In this document: one piece after another, positions 17,387 to 26,909 of the stretch
Position numbering within the stretch: position 1 is the stretch's first letter
How the letters are laid out: every line of letters starts with the position of its first letter
Assembly: GCA_965651265.1 (NCBI GenBank)
Contig: CBFGRV010000001.1
Coordinates: forward strand, 88,762 to 152,761
DNA: 64,000 nt
Source: CBFGRV01 sp965651265
GTDB lineage: Bacteria > Bacteroidota > Rhodothermia > Rhodothermales > VXPQ01
Direction: 5' to 3'
Program-made: the position numbers and the translations under genes
Notes under the pieces: model-generated
Seen by the model: only the letters and a program-made list of their open reading frames with translations
What the model was told of the DNA's origin: nothing
The model's database searches: none

Positions 17387-17719
17387 CTATCTGGTATCGA
17401 GCCGGGAAATCAGATCCTTTAGGAAATCACGTAGCTCTACGAGCTCCTCACGAGCCCTGGGCGTGTCTTCCGAGGCATTTGACTGCAGAACGCGGCGGGC
17501 TCCCTCGATCGTGTACTTCTCCTCTCGCAGCAGATGCTGAATACGACGCACCGTCGCGATGTCATCGTCCGTGTAGATGCGGCGGCCGGCGCGATTCTTC
17601 CGCGGGCGCAGCACGTCGAATTCGGATTCCCAATAGCGAAGAACGTGCTGCTCGAGACCAGTCATTTCACTGACCTCGCCGATCGAGTAGTATAGTTTTT
17701 TGATGCCGTCTTCTCTCAT
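17387..17719 (-). CDS. MerR family transcriptional regulator
   Basis: The 110-residue protein has the MerR winged helix (YYSIGEVSEMTGLEQHVLRYWESEF, then RPRKNRAGRRIYTDDDIATV) and a short C-terminal coiled coil (REELVELRDFLKDLISRLD) without metal-binding cysteines. Small MerR proteins of this type (tryptophan-rich LRYWE) are common in the Bacteroidota and Rhodothermota and have unknown effectors. ATG 17719 is chosen because AGAGGA lies 6 nt upstream. It is divergent from the EamA transporter at 17830, which is a candidate target. Confidence 0.93.
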   Translation of the reverse strand: MREDGIKKLYYSIGEVSEMTGLEQHVLRYWESEFDVLRPRKNRAGRRIYTDDDIATVRRIQHLLREEKYTIEGARRVLQSNASEDTPRAREELVELRDFLKDLISRLDTR

Positions 17720-17795
17720 GGGAGATCCTCTATGAAGAGCCTGGGAATTGGCCTGGAAAGTACGGAAGCACGGCGGCGAATGTACAGGTCGCCCG

Positions 17796-17805
17796 GTATA
17801 TATAC
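17796..17805. promoter_or_regulatory. AT-rich palindrome between the merR and EamA genes
   Basis: GTATATATAC is a perfect 10-bp palindrome in an otherwise GC-rich divergent intergenic region (17720-17829), 25 nt before the EamA start. It may include the -10 element of the transporter gene or a regulator-binding site. The call rests on position and composition only. Confidence 0.3.
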
Positions 17806-17829
17806 GCGCCGCAGAAATGAACATCCAAG

Positions 17830-18762
17830 ATGCCCGACACCCCAGACCGTCCGACATGGCGAAGCGAGGCTGCGCTGCTTTTCGTGGTAATGGTCTGGGG
17901 GATCAATTTTCCCATTGTGAAGGCCGTGTTGGAGATCATGCATCCGCACGTGCTGAATACGTTCCGGTTCATCGTCTCTGCGACCGTATTGGGCAGCCTG
18001 TATGCGCTGCACCGGCGAAGGCTGGGGAAGCCGCTGTTCGAGCCGCTGCGCAGGCGCGCCCGTGAGATCGCCGGGCTCGGGATACTCGGCTTCCTCTTCT
18101 ATCAGTTCTGCTTTATTGTCGGGATTGACTTCACGACAGCCGGCAATGCCGCGCTGATTATGGCCACGGCGCCGCTCTGGACCGCCGTGACTGGATATGT
18201 CTTTGGGCTGGAAACGCTCCCCCGATCTTCGTGGGCCGCTCTCATGATCGTCCTGGCGGGGTCGGTGGTGATCGTGCTGGGCGGTTCCAACGGAGTGCAT
18301 TTCGGGAGCAACACCTTCATCGGCAATCTGATCATGCTCGCAGCGGCCGTTTTCTGGGGATCTTATACGGCGCTGAGCAAGCCCATGCTTTCATACGTCT
18401 CGCCGACCGGGCTGACCTTCCTCAGCCTCCTCTTCGCTTTGCCCTTCCTCTTCGGCCTCGGCATCCCTTACTACGGCGAAACTCGATGGGCTGACATCCG
18501 GTGGATCCACTGGGCCGCCATCTTGTTTTCCGGCGGGCTCTCGACAGGCCTCACCATCGCAATCTGGAACAACGCGATCGACAGAGTGGGTGCCTCCAAC
18601 ACGGCCGTCTACGGGAATCTCGTTCCGCTCATCGCCCTGGGAAGCAGCTTCTGGCTACTGGGGGAGCCGGTTCGTCTCGCGCAGATCGTCGGGGGGTTGA
18701 TGGTCATTGTAGGGCTGCTTCTCATGCGCCGGGCCCGTGGCACACCGCCCCGGCTGGGCTAA
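17830..18762 (+). CDS. EamA/DMT-superfamily transporter (RhaT-like)
   Basis: The 310-residue inner-membrane protein has ten predicted helices arranged as two EamA repeats, starting with LLFVVMVWGINFPIVKAVLE and NTFRFIVSATVLGSLYAL and repeating at VFWGSYTALSKPMLSYVSPTGLTFLSLLFALP. The end of each repeat has the GxxLIxxGv/VGLLLMRR helix. DMT proteins export amino acids, nucleotides or other metabolites, or import sugars; the substrate is not predictable. Divergent from the MerR gene, and its end overlaps the convergent cvpA by 4 nt. Confidence 0.92.
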   Translation: MPDTPDRPTWRSEAALLFVVMVWGINFPIVKAVLEIMHPHVLNTFRFIVSATVLGSLYALHRRRLGKPLFEPLRRRAREIAGLGILGFLFYQFCFIVGIDFTTAGNAALIMATAPLWTAVTGYVFGLETLPRSSWAALMIVLAGSVVIVLGGSNGVHFGSNTFIGNLIMLAAAVFWGSYTALSKPMLSYVSPTGLTFLSLLFALPFLFGLGIPYYGETRWADIRWIHWAAILFSGGLSTGLTIAIWNNAIDRVGASNTAVYGNLVPLIALGSSFWLLGEPVRLAQIVGGLMVIVGLLLMRRARGTPPRLG

Positions 18763-19343
18763 GGTTCATTCTCTTCGTCTGATTCATTGGGCTCCTCTGG
18801 AGCGTCGGCCCTCAGCACCTCTTCGATTTCACGCCCAAACTTGTCGGACAGCTCTTGCATGTAGGGCAGGTACCGTGCCACATGATCCCAGGTAGCAGGG
18901 AAGACGGCCGCAACCGGCTCATAAAGGACCGACGCTTCTCTGTTCTCCGGATCGGGCATGTCGAAAAAGCCCAGCATCAAGAGCACGACGCTGAGAATGA
19001 GCACCGCCTTGAGGCCTCCCAGGACAGCACCTGCCACGCGGTTCAGCGGGTTGAGCTTCAGCGCCTTGAGGACTGCCTCGAGCAGACGAGACGCGATCAA
19101 CAGTACAATCTGCAGAACGGCGAAGACGATGATGAAGCCGAGAGCCGGCTGGATGAGCTCGCCCGCCCCGAGGACGGCCCCGACAATTCCACCCACGACG
19201 TGCATCAGCTCGAGCCCGAGCACGATGGCTACGATCGTCCCCAGCAGGCTAACGACTTGCCGAACGGCGCCCGTCGTGACACCGCGAAGCACGCCGATCA
19301 TCACGACGAGCACGATGAGCACGTCCAACGATTCGAGCTCCAC
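18759..19343 (-). CDS. CvpA family membrane protein
   Basis: The 194-residue protein begins LESLDVLIVLVVMIGVLRGVTTGAVRQVVSLLG and has four hydrophobic helices with the family motif LKALKLNPLNRVAGAVLGGLKAVLILSVVL; an acidic tail ends it. CvpA proteins are inner-membrane proteins needed for colicin V production, envelope stress resistance and bile tolerance in enterics. GTG 19343 is chosen, 7 nt after the YqeY stop; an upstream ATG would make it overlap the YqeY gene by about 100 nt. Confidence 0.87.
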   Translation of the reverse strand: MELESLDVLIVLVVMIGVLRGVTTGAVRQVVSLLGTIVAIVLGLELMHVVGGIVGAVLGAGELIQPALGFIIVFAVLQIVLLIASRLLEAVLKALKLNPLNRVAGAVLGGLKAVLILSVVLLMLGFFDMPDPENREASVLYEPVAAVFPATWDHVARYLPYMQELSDKFGREIEEVLRADAPEEPNESDEENEP

Positions 19344-19350
19344 GTGCCGA

Positions 19351-19806
19351 TCAGGAGAGAAGCTCCTGAACAATTTGTTGGACCTTCCGCCCTTCTGCGC
19401 GTCCGCGCAGCCGCTGCATGGCCACCCCCATGACCTTCCCCATATCGGCACGCGACTGAGCGCCGCTGGTCTGAATTACTTCCTGGACGATCTCGCGGAT
19501 TTCGGCATCGGAGAGCTGACGCGGGAGGTACTCTTCGATGATCCGAAGCTCTGCTTCCTCGCGCGAGCTGAGATCTTCGCGGCCGGCCTTCTTGAATTGT
19601 TCGATGGCATCTCTCCGCTGCTTCGCCTGCTTCTGAAGCACGGCCAGTTCCTCTTCAGAGGTGAGCGATCCTTCTCCGCCCGACCGCCCTGCAATTTCCT
19701 TCTCCATGAGGGCTGCGCGCAAGGACCGAATGGTGCGCAGGCGCACCTCATCCTTCGCACGCATGGCGGCTTTCAGGTCATCCGCGAGCTTTTCCTTTAT
19801 GGTCAT
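19351..19806 (-). CDS. GatB/YqeY domain protein
   Basis: The 151-residue protein is a complete YqeY: helical N-terminal domain (KLADDLKAAMRAKDEVRLRTIRSLRAAL), a charged helix (EELAVLQKQAKQRRDAIEQFKKAGR) and the C-terminal QxVQELL domain related to the tail of GatB (DMGKVMGVAMQRLRGRAEGRKVQQIV). Family members may bind tRNA or act in amidotransferase-like transactions, but the function is not settled. It precedes cvpA in the same unit. Confidence 0.92.
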   Translation of the reverse strand: MTIKEKLADDLKAAMRAKDEVRLRTIRSLRAALMEKEIAGRSGGEGSLTSEEELAVLQKQAKQRRDAIEQFKKAGREDLSSREEAELRIIEEYLPRQLSDAEIREIVQEVIQTSGAQSRADMGKVMGVAMQRLRGRAEGRKVQQIVQELLS

Positions 19807-19869
19807 TTCGACGCGCTCTCGCCACGGGAATGGTTCAGCTCCAACCCAGAATACGAAAATCGTCGAAGA

Positions 19870-20658
19870 CTAGCGGATAGCGAGGCGAATGGCGAATACG
19901 CCGATGCCGGCCTGCATCATGCCGAAGGCAATGCCCGAACGCACGTCGTAGCGCTTGATCGCCGGTCGCAGCGACGGATCCGCCGTTTCTTCATACTGTG
20001 CGTAGAGATCATCGGCTTTGAACTTGTAGTGGATCGCCACGGCGCCCGCAACCACGGCCGTCCCCAGGGCGGCGTAATCGATCCACGTGCGATGTTGACG
20101 CGGCGGCCGCCACTGGACCTGGGCGGCAGTAGGATCGGGCGCATCTGAGGGTAGCAACTCAACGATATGCCGATTCCATATTTCCTGGCCCGGTTCAACC
20201 CGAGCCACGGCATAGCCGGGACGCTCCAGCAGAATGATCCCGGAGATGGGCCGTCGGCTCGAGTATAACGTCGGGGTCGTACCGATATGCCGCCGCGATC
20301 CAATATTCGATTCGATATGTACCTCGGCCCCGAAGGGCACCGATTCGATTCGGTAGTGGTAGGGAAAGTCGAGTGTAACGTCGAGCGTATCGCCTGGGCT
20401 CAGATCCAGCTGTCTTGCTACGGGTGCGATGGACCATCCCTTCGTGTTGGGCGGCAGCAACCGAAGTGTCTTGGTCTCCGAGGGAATGGCGACTACCTCG
20501 CCTGCCAGACTGCCCAGCCGAAGCGAGTCGGCGAAAATGACGGCCTCCGGGAGATTCGTTTCGACGCGAACGAAGGCTTTTTCCTGGGCAACGGCGCCCT
20601 GGCAGAGCAAGCACCCGAGGAGGAGGATTGATGCCAGCTTACTGCCTACGATCCGCAT
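19870..20658 (-). CDS. PEGA-like exported protein, possible lipoprotein
   Basis: The 262-residue protein has a signal sequence with a possible lipobox (SILLLGC, C16) or signal-peptidase-I site (GAVAQ). Residues about 27-150 form beta repeats of the PEGA type (VRVETNLPEAVIFADSLRLGSL; YRIESVPFGAEVHIESNIGSRRHIGTTP), small domains that bind peptidoglycan or carbohydrate in some proteins. A C-terminal segment (about 195-250) has one hydrophobic helix (ALGTAVVAGAVAIHY) and a predicted second one near the end. ATG 20658 is chosen since GAGGA lies 8 nt upstream; it overlaps the BamB-like gene by 20 nt. Function unknown; the context is outer-membrane assembly. Confidence 0.72.
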   Translation of the reverse strand: MRIVGSKLASILLLGCLLCQGAVAQEKAFVRVETNLPEAVIFADSLRLGSLAGEVVAIPSETKTLRLLPPNTKGWSIAPVARQLDLSPGDTLDVTLDFPYHYRIESVPFGAEVHIESNIGSRRHIGTTPTLYSSRRPISGIILLERPGYAVARVEPGQEIWNRHIVELLPSDAPDPTAAQVQWRPPRQHRTWIDYAALGTAVVAGAVAIHYKFKADDLYAQYEETADPSLRPAIKRYDVRSGIAFGMMQAGIGVFAIRLAIR

Positions 20659-21844
20659 AAGACGCTTCCTCGACATCGAAGAGATACACATGACGTGGCT
20701 CTGTCAGCACCAACAGCTGCGTTCCGCTGACGGCAAAGGGGGACTTTATCCGCCCTTCTACTTCCGTCTCCCACACACGCGCGCCGTCCTGACGAGCGAG
20801 ACCGATTAGCCGGCTCCGCATCGTACCCACGTAAATCGTCTGTGCACTGATGAGCGGAGTGGCGGCCACGGCACCATCCACCTGGGCCGCCCAGAGCAGG
20901 CTTCCGTCTGACGGTTCGAGGGATCGTACGAATCCGTCTGATGCCCCGAAGACGATGTCTTCATTCCCGACCGCCGGAGCGGTGACGTAAACCTTCTCGC
21001 CTGGAAGTGTGTAGGTCCATGCAAGCTCGCCCGTCGAGACATCCAGAGCGGACAGGTTTCCCCGGGTCGATGCCACATAGACTTGATCTGAGGAAGCGGA
21101 AAGCGGCGCAAAGATGGGCGACCCCGTGTTGACCTGCCAGAGTACCGACCCATCCACCGCGTCGATCGCCGTAACGCGTCCATCATCAGCCCCCACGATC
21201 AGTCGATCCTCGACCAGCACCGGAGCCCCTCGCACGGCCACCTTTTCACCAAGTCTCGATTCCCACCTCACGGATCCATCGGCGCGGCTGAATGCTCGCA
21301 CCATTCCCTCCAGGTCTGCAGCGATAACGAGGTCTTCGAAAACGACCAGTCCGGCCTCGATGGGCGCGCCTTCCACCCGCCAGCTCGTAGTGCCCGTCCG
21401 CAGATCGTAGGCGTACAACACGTGCCGTCCCCAACTCACCGGAAGATACAGGATCCCGTTTGCGATGACCGGCGTGCCGTCGATCGACTCTCCAAAAGCT
21501 GCCTGCCCGACCCGGCGACCGCTCATGAGATCGACGGCATGCACCTCGCCTCTGCGCGTGCTTATCAGCGCGACATCCCCCGTGATCAGCGGAGAGACCC
21601 GGCCGAATCCTGCACCCGCGTTAAAGACCCAGACCCTTTTCAGGGGTGGATCGAGCGAGACATCCACGGAATTCGCGCGAAGTGGCGTGTCCCCCTCGGT
21701 TGTCCAGACCGGGTTGAGGATACTTCGTCCCCGGATTTGAAGCGATCCGCATCCGGAGGAGCTCAAAACAGCGCAGGTCAGTAGCAGCACGAGAGCACCG
21801 CCGCGTGCCGCCGCGCCGAACGGGGTGGCAAGTTGCTTTTGCAA
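20639..21844 (-). CDS. BamB-like PQQ-propeller lipoprotein
   Basis: The product (401 residues from TTG 21844) has a lipoprotein signal (hydrophobic LVLLLTCAVL, lipobox SSGC) followed by a beta-propeller with repeated WD/PQQ blades of the BamB type (GEVHAVDLMSGRRVGQAAFG, GMVRAFSRADGSVRWESRLG, GRVTAIDAVDGSVLWQVNTG, GNLSALDVSTGELAWTYTLPG). BamB is the lipoprotein partner of BamA in outer-membrane protein assembly. ATG codons further upstream would place the start inside the gene before it, so the start just after its stop (5 nt) is preferred. The gene upstream encodes a BamA-like barrel fusion, which strengthens the functional link. Confidence 0.83.
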   Translation of the reverse strand: MQKQLATPFGAAARGGALVLLLTCAVLSSSGCGSLQIRGRSILNPVWTTEGDTPLRANSVDVSLDPPLKRVWVFNAGAGFGRVSPLITGDVALISTRRGEVHAVDLMSGRRVGQAAFGESIDGTPVIANGILYLPVSWGRHVLYAYDLRTGTTSWRVEGAPIEAGLVVFEDLVIAADLEGMVRAFSRADGSVRWESRLGEKVAVRGAPVLVEDRLIVGADDGRVTAIDAVDGSVLWQVNTGSPIFAPLSASSDQVYVASTRGNLSALDVSTGELAWTYTLPGEKVYVTAPAVGNEDIVFGASDGFVRSLEPSDGSLLWAAQVDGAVAATPLISAQTIYVGTMRSRLIGLARQDGARVWETEVEGRIKSPFAVSGTQLLVLTEPRHVYLFDVEEASYADRRQ

Positions 21845-21848
21845 CGGT

Positions 21849-24818
21849 TCAGAAATCCCAGCCGAAGAAGAACTGCTTGAAGAATTTGTCCTGCTCGGTG
21901 AATCCGTCTCGATACCGATAGCCGATGTCATAGCGCAGGACGATGCCGCCGAAAAGGTTGAGACGCAACCCGCCGCCGACGGCACCCAGCGTTTCTCCCA
22001 CGTTTAGTTGAGCCCGCTGGAGATCCGATAGGTTTGCTTCATAATAATCGTCGTTCCAGGCATGCGCGGCATCGAAGAAGAGCGCGCCCCGCAAGTTCGC
22101 GATGCCGAGAGGAGCGAGTATCGGCAAGTAGAGAGACGGTGCCGTCAGGATCGGGAAGCGAAGCTCGTGCGACGTGAACCACATCTTTTTGCCGCGCACA
22201 CCGAATAGCCGAAATCCGCGCAGATCCCAACTTCCTCCCATGAAGAAAAGTCGTGCCTCTCGCCCTTCGTTCATCCGGCCGAGGAACCTGGATGCGAATG
22301 TGATGGATGGATGGGGCCGCCAGTAATGACGAACGTCGAGCGCGAGAGTGACATAGCTAACGTTCGAGTAGAGGATGTCCGTGGTGTAGGCGGCCGAGAG
22401 GCTCCCGCGGTAGCCAGCCACGGGCCCGTTCATCCCCCAGAGTGTATTGTCGTGCACCAACGCCACCGAGTTCGACACGAGGAGCGCCTGGCGATCGATG
22501 TCTCTCCAGGGAATGTACTTGTCATCCCAGCTCAATGACGTGCTTAGCTCGATCCTCCGGAAGGTAGAGAGCGGATAGCTGACGGCGCCATATCCACCAT
22601 AGACCGTTTCCCAGAGCGTCGGATACTCGACAGCTGCGTCCGGATCGGTTATGTCATATCGCAAACCGCCGTATCGGAAGAGACCGTAGCCAATGTTCGC
22701 TCGCTTCCGAAGTTGCACGCGTGAGACGGCGACGTTCAGGCTCTTCAGAAAGCTGTCCGACCCACGCGAGTTGTTGTACATCATCACATACCAGTAGTCG
22801 TCCCCCATCATGTCGGAGAACGCCATCACGGCTCCACCTTGCGTACCCCAGACGGGGTTCTGGCTGATCTGGCCCTGCGCGATGTCGAGCGAATATCGCT
22901 TCTTGTAGGCGATCCGTTCGGCCCCGTTGTCGATGCCGATGCGCGCAAAGGCCCAGTGCTCGCCGGCGTCGGTCAGCGCCACGCTTCGATCTACGCGCGG
23001 ATGCGCAAGCAATGAATCGACGTCCGACAGACTCCGGATAGTGAACCGGGAGTGCTCGAAGCTGGAGAAGATCAGCTTGTTGTCCGAGGTCCAGAGCGGA
23101 TCGAACGCAGCCGCCGTCAGCTCCGTAAGGCGTCGCACCCTCGTCCACCCCGTCGGCGGCACTGTAGCAGGGACGGGAGATGATGCCGCCACGATCTCCG
23201 GCGAGGGATCGCCGAACGGCACGTCGGCCACCCAGACGTTCTGCGCGCCGTAGTAACCGGTCGAGTCCTCAACGGCGCTCGTAAACACGATGTGATCCCC
23301 ATCAGGACTCCATCGCGGAGAGAAATCCAGCCGCCGGCCGTATGTGACGTAGTCGATCGTGCCGGCATTCACGTCAAAAACGAACAAATTGTAGAAGTTC
23401 TCCTCCCCCAGTGAGGTTCGATCCGACGAGAACGCGATTCGCGAGCCATCCGGACTCCACGACGGATCGCGATCGTCATAGCTATCGTTTGTCAGCCTCA
23501 TCAAGCGGCCGGTTGTAACGTCGAAGGTGTAGAGATCGCTGTAACCGCTCCGGTCGATGGACGAAAAGACGAGCGTGGTTCCATCGGGACTCCAGTCCGG
23601 CGAATAGACGGCCACCAGATTCTCGAAGCTATAGGTAGCGCCAAGCGCATCGCGCTCGAGATCGTAGACGTGAATGACGTCGGACTCGCCGCTCTTGGTG
23701 ACGAAGGCCAGCTGGCCGTCAGCCGAGATGCTCATCCGGCTCTCGAGCAGGTGAAAAGCCTCGAACTCATCCGTCCGTTCACCTCGAATCAGGACTTCCG
23801 GTACCCCCTGAGGACGATAGAGTGAGTCGATCTCGACCTCGTAGACGTTGCTGTAGCCGGTCCTATTGCCGAGGAAGTAGACCTTTCGGGTGCCGTCCTT
23901 GAACCGGTAGAAGGCTGGTTTGGAGCTGAAGCCCCGCGTGGAAATGCCCCGGGCAATGAGGGAGGTAAGCTGCACATCGTCGAGCTCCTCGAAGTAGCGC
24001 TCCTTGAGCCACGCCTGCCACTTGCTATCAATCGACCGGAAATCCTCCCGGAAGGTGATCTCGAGGACACGTCGGAAGTCGCGGTCCTTCCAGAAGTTCT
24101 CGATCAACAAAAGGATCTTCTCCTCCCCGTAGGTCTCAGCAAGAAATCGACAGATCGCCTCGCCTTCCTTGTACATCAGGAAGCTGCCCGAAATGCGATA
24201 GATATTCTCGAGCGGCATCAGATAATTCGAGAACAGGGCGTCACGAATTACCATTTCGTGCGAATGGTCCGGCTCGCCGGACCAGTACTCGGCCAGCCCT
24301 TCTGTGAACCACAGGGGCAGAAACCGGTCCGGCGGAAGCCTGTGATCCCGGATGACTCGGAGCACCTTCGAATACGTGAAGACGTGCACGAGCTCGTGCC
24401 GAACGACACGTCTGAACTGGTGGATGTTGCCGTTGGCAGGAATAACGACTCGACCCTTCAGGAACTCGAAGAACCCTCCCACCCCATCCGGGATGAAGCC
24501 CGGCGTAACGTTCGTCTGCTTGAAATGCAGATTGGACGAATAGAAGATGAGGGGCGGACGATGATTCAGTGAGAAGTTGAATTTGTTCTGCAACTCCTCG
24601 TAGGCCTCTTCGGCGAAATAGGCCCCGGTCTCGGCCAGCTCCTGCATCTCCGGATAGTAGTAGATGTCGAAGTGGTCCGTCTTCAGGATGTGCCAATCGA
24701 ACTGGTCGTACTGGACCTTATTCCGGCCAAAATGAAAGGTGTACTGCGCAACCGCAGGAGCCGCGATCACGAACGAGAGCGTGATCAAAAGAATACGACG
24801 CGGTCGATTGCGGGACAT
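21849..24818 (-). CDS. Gluzincin/TolB-propeller/outer-membrane-barrel fusion protein
   Basis: The 989-residue exported protein (signal peptide 1-25, ILLITLSFVIAAPAVAQ) has three parts. Residues about 30-300 are a peptidase-MA-like gluzincin with HELVH (H141, E142, H145) and the downstream acidic ligand in FTEGLAEYW (E173). Residues about 310-640 are a TolB/PD40-type propeller with DPSWSPDGSRIAFSSDR repeats. Residues about 700-989 resemble a BamA/TamA 16-strand barrel end: GGSWDLRGFRLFGVRGKK, FFDAAHAWND, and C-terminal aromatic Phe in FFFGWDF. A membrane-embedded protease or assembly factor is plausible. The start ATG 24818 has no clear Shine-Dalgarno site. Confidence 0.85.
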   Translation of the reverse strand: MSRNRPRRILLITLSFVIAAPAVAQYTFHFGRNKVQYDQFDWHILKTDHFDIYYYPEMQELAETGAYFAEEAYEELQNKFNFSLNHRPPLIFYSSNLHFKQTNVTPGFIPDGVGGFFEFLKGRVVIPANGNIHQFRRVVRHELVHVFTYSKVLRVIRDHRLPPDRFLPLWFTEGLAEYWSGEPDHSHEMVIRDALFSNYLMPLENIYRISGSFLMYKEGEAICRFLAETYGEEKILLLIENFWKDRDFRRVLEITFREDFRSIDSKWQAWLKERYFEELDDVQLTSLIARGISTRGFSSKPAFYRFKDGTRKVYFLGNRTGYSNVYEVEIDSLYRPQGVPEVLIRGERTDEFEAFHLLESRMSISADGQLAFVTKSGESDVIHVYDLERDALGATYSFENLVAVYSPDWSPDGTTLVFSSIDRSGYSDLYTFDVTTGRLMRLTNDSYDDRDPSWSPDGSRIAFSSDRTSLGEENFYNLFVFDVNAGTIDYVTYGRRLDFSPRWSPDGDHIVFTSAVEDSTGYYGAQNVWVADVPFGDPSPEIVAASSPVPATVPPTGWTRVRRLTELTAAAFDPLWTSDNKLIFSSFEHSRFTIRSLSDVDSLLAHPRVDRSVALTDAGEHWAFARIGIDNGAERIAYKKRYSLDIAQGQISQNPVWGTQGGAVMAFSDMMGDDYWYVMMYNNSRGSDSFLKSLNVAVSRVQLRKRANIGYGLFRYGGLRYDITDPDAAVEYPTLWETVYGGYGAVSYPLSTFRRIELSTSLSWDDKYIPWRDIDRQALLVSNSVALVHDNTLWGMNGPVAGYRGSLSAAYTTDILYSNVSYVTLALDVRHYWRPHPSITFASRFLGRMNEGREARLFFMGGSWDLRGFRLFGVRGKKMWFTSHELRFPILTAPSLYLPILAPLGIANLRGALFFDAAHAWNDDYYEANLSDLQRAQLNVGETLGAVGGGLRLNLFGGIVLRYDIGYRYRDGFTEQDKFFKQFFFGWDF

Positions 24819-25036
24819 TTTTCGATCAGCGAAGCGAAGGGGTCGATTCAGGAGCGACCAGCGGGAGCAGCACTCGCGCATCGATACGGCATTCTACTCG
24901 CTGAAATGTGGTTGCAGAAGGGTTGGCTCCGCCGCTTCATGCGCTACGCGAGGTCTTTCGGCGCCGTTCCCAAGTTACACGAATTTGGGGAGGCGTAAAG
25001 TCAAACCTATGTGCCCCCGGGAAACCAGGCGTTACG

Positions 25037-26875
25037 TCAGGTGGCCGCGTTCTGGAGCTCGAGCAGCGCGCCGGCATCACAACCGTGCGCAGTGAGCCAG
25101 CTTCGGAGAGAGCTTTCGACTTGCTGCGCGTCACGGGCCGCGAGGCAGGATGTGGCGAGATCCTGAGCTTCCGGTATTCGGATGGCGCGAATCACCCGTT
25201 TTAACTCCGGCAGATAGATCGGAGAGGCACTCAGCTCGTTAACGCCTAGGCCCACGAGCAGGGGCACGGCCAGGGGCCGCGCGGCCATCTCTCCACAAAT
25301 ACCGACCTCGATTCCGGCCTGCCGGGCCGCTCGAACGGTGCGATGAATGAGTTGCAGCACCGCCGGGTCAAACTCCTGGTATTTCTCGGCGACGAGGTCG
25401 TTTCCTCGATCGACGGCCATCGTGTACTGCGTCAGGTCGTTCGTGCCGATCGAGAAGAAATCCACCTCACGCGCGAACTGCTCGGCCTTCAGCGCGACGG
25501 CAGGGACCTCCACCATGATGCCGATCGGCACGTTCTCGTCGTACTCTATGCCGCTCCGGCGCAGACCATCGGCGATCTCATTTGCGACCGCGCGAAATCG
25601 CAGGACCTCGTCCACGTCGGTCACCATCGGCAGGAGGATTCGCGTGGGACCGTACGCACTCGCTCTTAGTATCGCGCGAACCTGCGGATACAGAAGCTCG
25701 GGCTTGTCGAGCAGAATGCGGATTCCTCGCCAGCCGAGGAACGGGTTCTGCTCACGGTGACCAAGGGGGAGCATCTTGTCTCCCCCGAAATCGAGCACGC
25801 GGAAGGTCGTCGGACTCGGGCCGACCGCCTCAACGATGCGCTTATACGTACCGAACTGCTCCTCCTCCGACAGCGAGATGCGGCGCTGCATCAGAAACAG
25901 GATTTCCGTGCGGAAGAGGCCGACACCATCGGCCCCGTACTCTTTCAGCAGCTTGAGTTCCTCTTGAAATTCGAGGTTCGCTCTCAACTTGACCTCGACG
26001 CCGTCGAGCGTCTCAGAAGGCAACGGAACGAGCCGCTTCTGCTCCAGCATTAAGAGCCGGTAGCGCTTCTGGCGATCCCTGTAAACATTGAGCGTCGCCT
26101 CCGTAGGGTTGATGATGACGCGCCCGGCCATTCCGTCGATGATGAGCGTGTCGCCGGTCTCCACTTCATTCGTGATGCCATGGGTTCCTACGACGGCCGG
26201 CAGGCTCAGTGCACGCGCCATGATGGATACGTGGGAGGTGGCCCCGCCGAAATCCAGGGCCGTCGCCAGAATTCCGCGCCGGCTGAAAAGGACGATGTCG
26301 GCGGCGGTGAGGCTCTCGGCCACGACGATGGACTTGGGATCGACCGCCGAAAGAATTTTCCCGCGCCGCAGGTGCCGAACGATGCGATCCTGCAGGTCAA
26401 GCATATCATCCGCCCTCTCCCGCAGGTATTCGCTGTCGCTCGCCTTCAGAAGTTGGCGGTGCTTGCTGATCACCGAGTGCACGGCGAAATCGGCGCTCAT
26501 GTGATCTTGCTGGATACGTTCCAGCACGGCCTCGTAGAGCTCTGCATCCCTGAGCATCAGGGCCTGAGCTTCAAAGATGCTCGAGCTGCCCTCGCCTAGC
26601 TTCTCCCGTGCGATGGACGCGATCTTATTCAGATCCCTTTCAGACTTGGCGACGGCCCGCTCGAACCGCTTGACCTCTTCTTCCGCATCACCATCCGAAA
26701 TATGCCGCTCCTCTACCTCGAAGGCTGCACGAGCATACAAATAGGCCGGTCCGATCGCTATCCCCGGCGCAACACCGATCCCCTCGACCACGCGCTCGCC
26801 TCGGCGCTCAAGGCCGGCGGTCGGGGGCGTGGCCTCATGGGTTGTGATATGGACCTTGTCCTCTTCGGATATCAT
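25037..26875 (-). CDS. ptsI: Phosphoenolpyruvate-protein phosphotransferase, enzyme I
   Basis: The 612-residue enzyme I phosphorylates HPr with PEP. Its swivelling His domain carries H215 in GGATSHVSIMAR and its PEP-binding barrel carries C527 in GICGEMAARPL, with the usual GVGLFRTEILF and DFFSIGTNDLTQYTMAVDRG motifs. A short extra N-terminus (1-28) precedes the family start ERVVEGIGVAPG. It follows the HPr gene by 34 nt on the same strand. No EII sugar permease component is in the window. Confidence 0.96.
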   Translation of the reverse strand: MISEEDKVHITTHEATPPTAGLERRGERVVEGIGVAPGIAIGPAYLYARAAFEVEERHISDGDAEEEVKRFERAVAKSERDLNKIASIAREKLGEGSSSIFEAQALMLRDAELYEAVLERIQQDHMSADFAVHSVISKHRQLLKASDSEYLRERADDMLDLQDRIVRHLRRGKILSAVDPKSIVVAESLTAADIVLFSRRGILATALDFGGATSHVSIMARALSLPAVVGTHGITNEVETGDTLIIDGMAGRVIINPTEATLNVYRDRQKRYRLLMLEQKRLVPLPSETLDGVEVKLRANLEFQEELKLLKEYGADGVGLFRTEILFLMQRRISLSEEEQFGTYKRIVEAVGPSPTTFRVLDFGGDKMLPLGHREQNPFLGWRGIRILLDKPELLYPQVRAILRASAYGPTRILLPMVTDVDEVLRFRAVANEIADGLRRSGIEYDENVPIGIMVEVPAVALKAEQFAREVDFFSIGTNDLTQYTMAVDRGNDLVAEKYQEFDPAVLQLIHRTVRAARQAGIEVGICGEMAARPLAVPLLVGLGVNELSASPIYLPELKRVIRAIRIPEAQDLATSCLAARDAQQVESSLRSWLTAHGCDAGALLELQNAAT

Positions 26876-26909
26876 AGTCGGTGGCGAGACCTGTCAGTGT
26901 ACATCACAG

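Noticed and set aside
18958..20148. Long plus-strand open frame antisense to cvpA and yqeY
   Set aside because: It is low-complexity Ser/Thr/Arg-rich and spans three genes with clear families.
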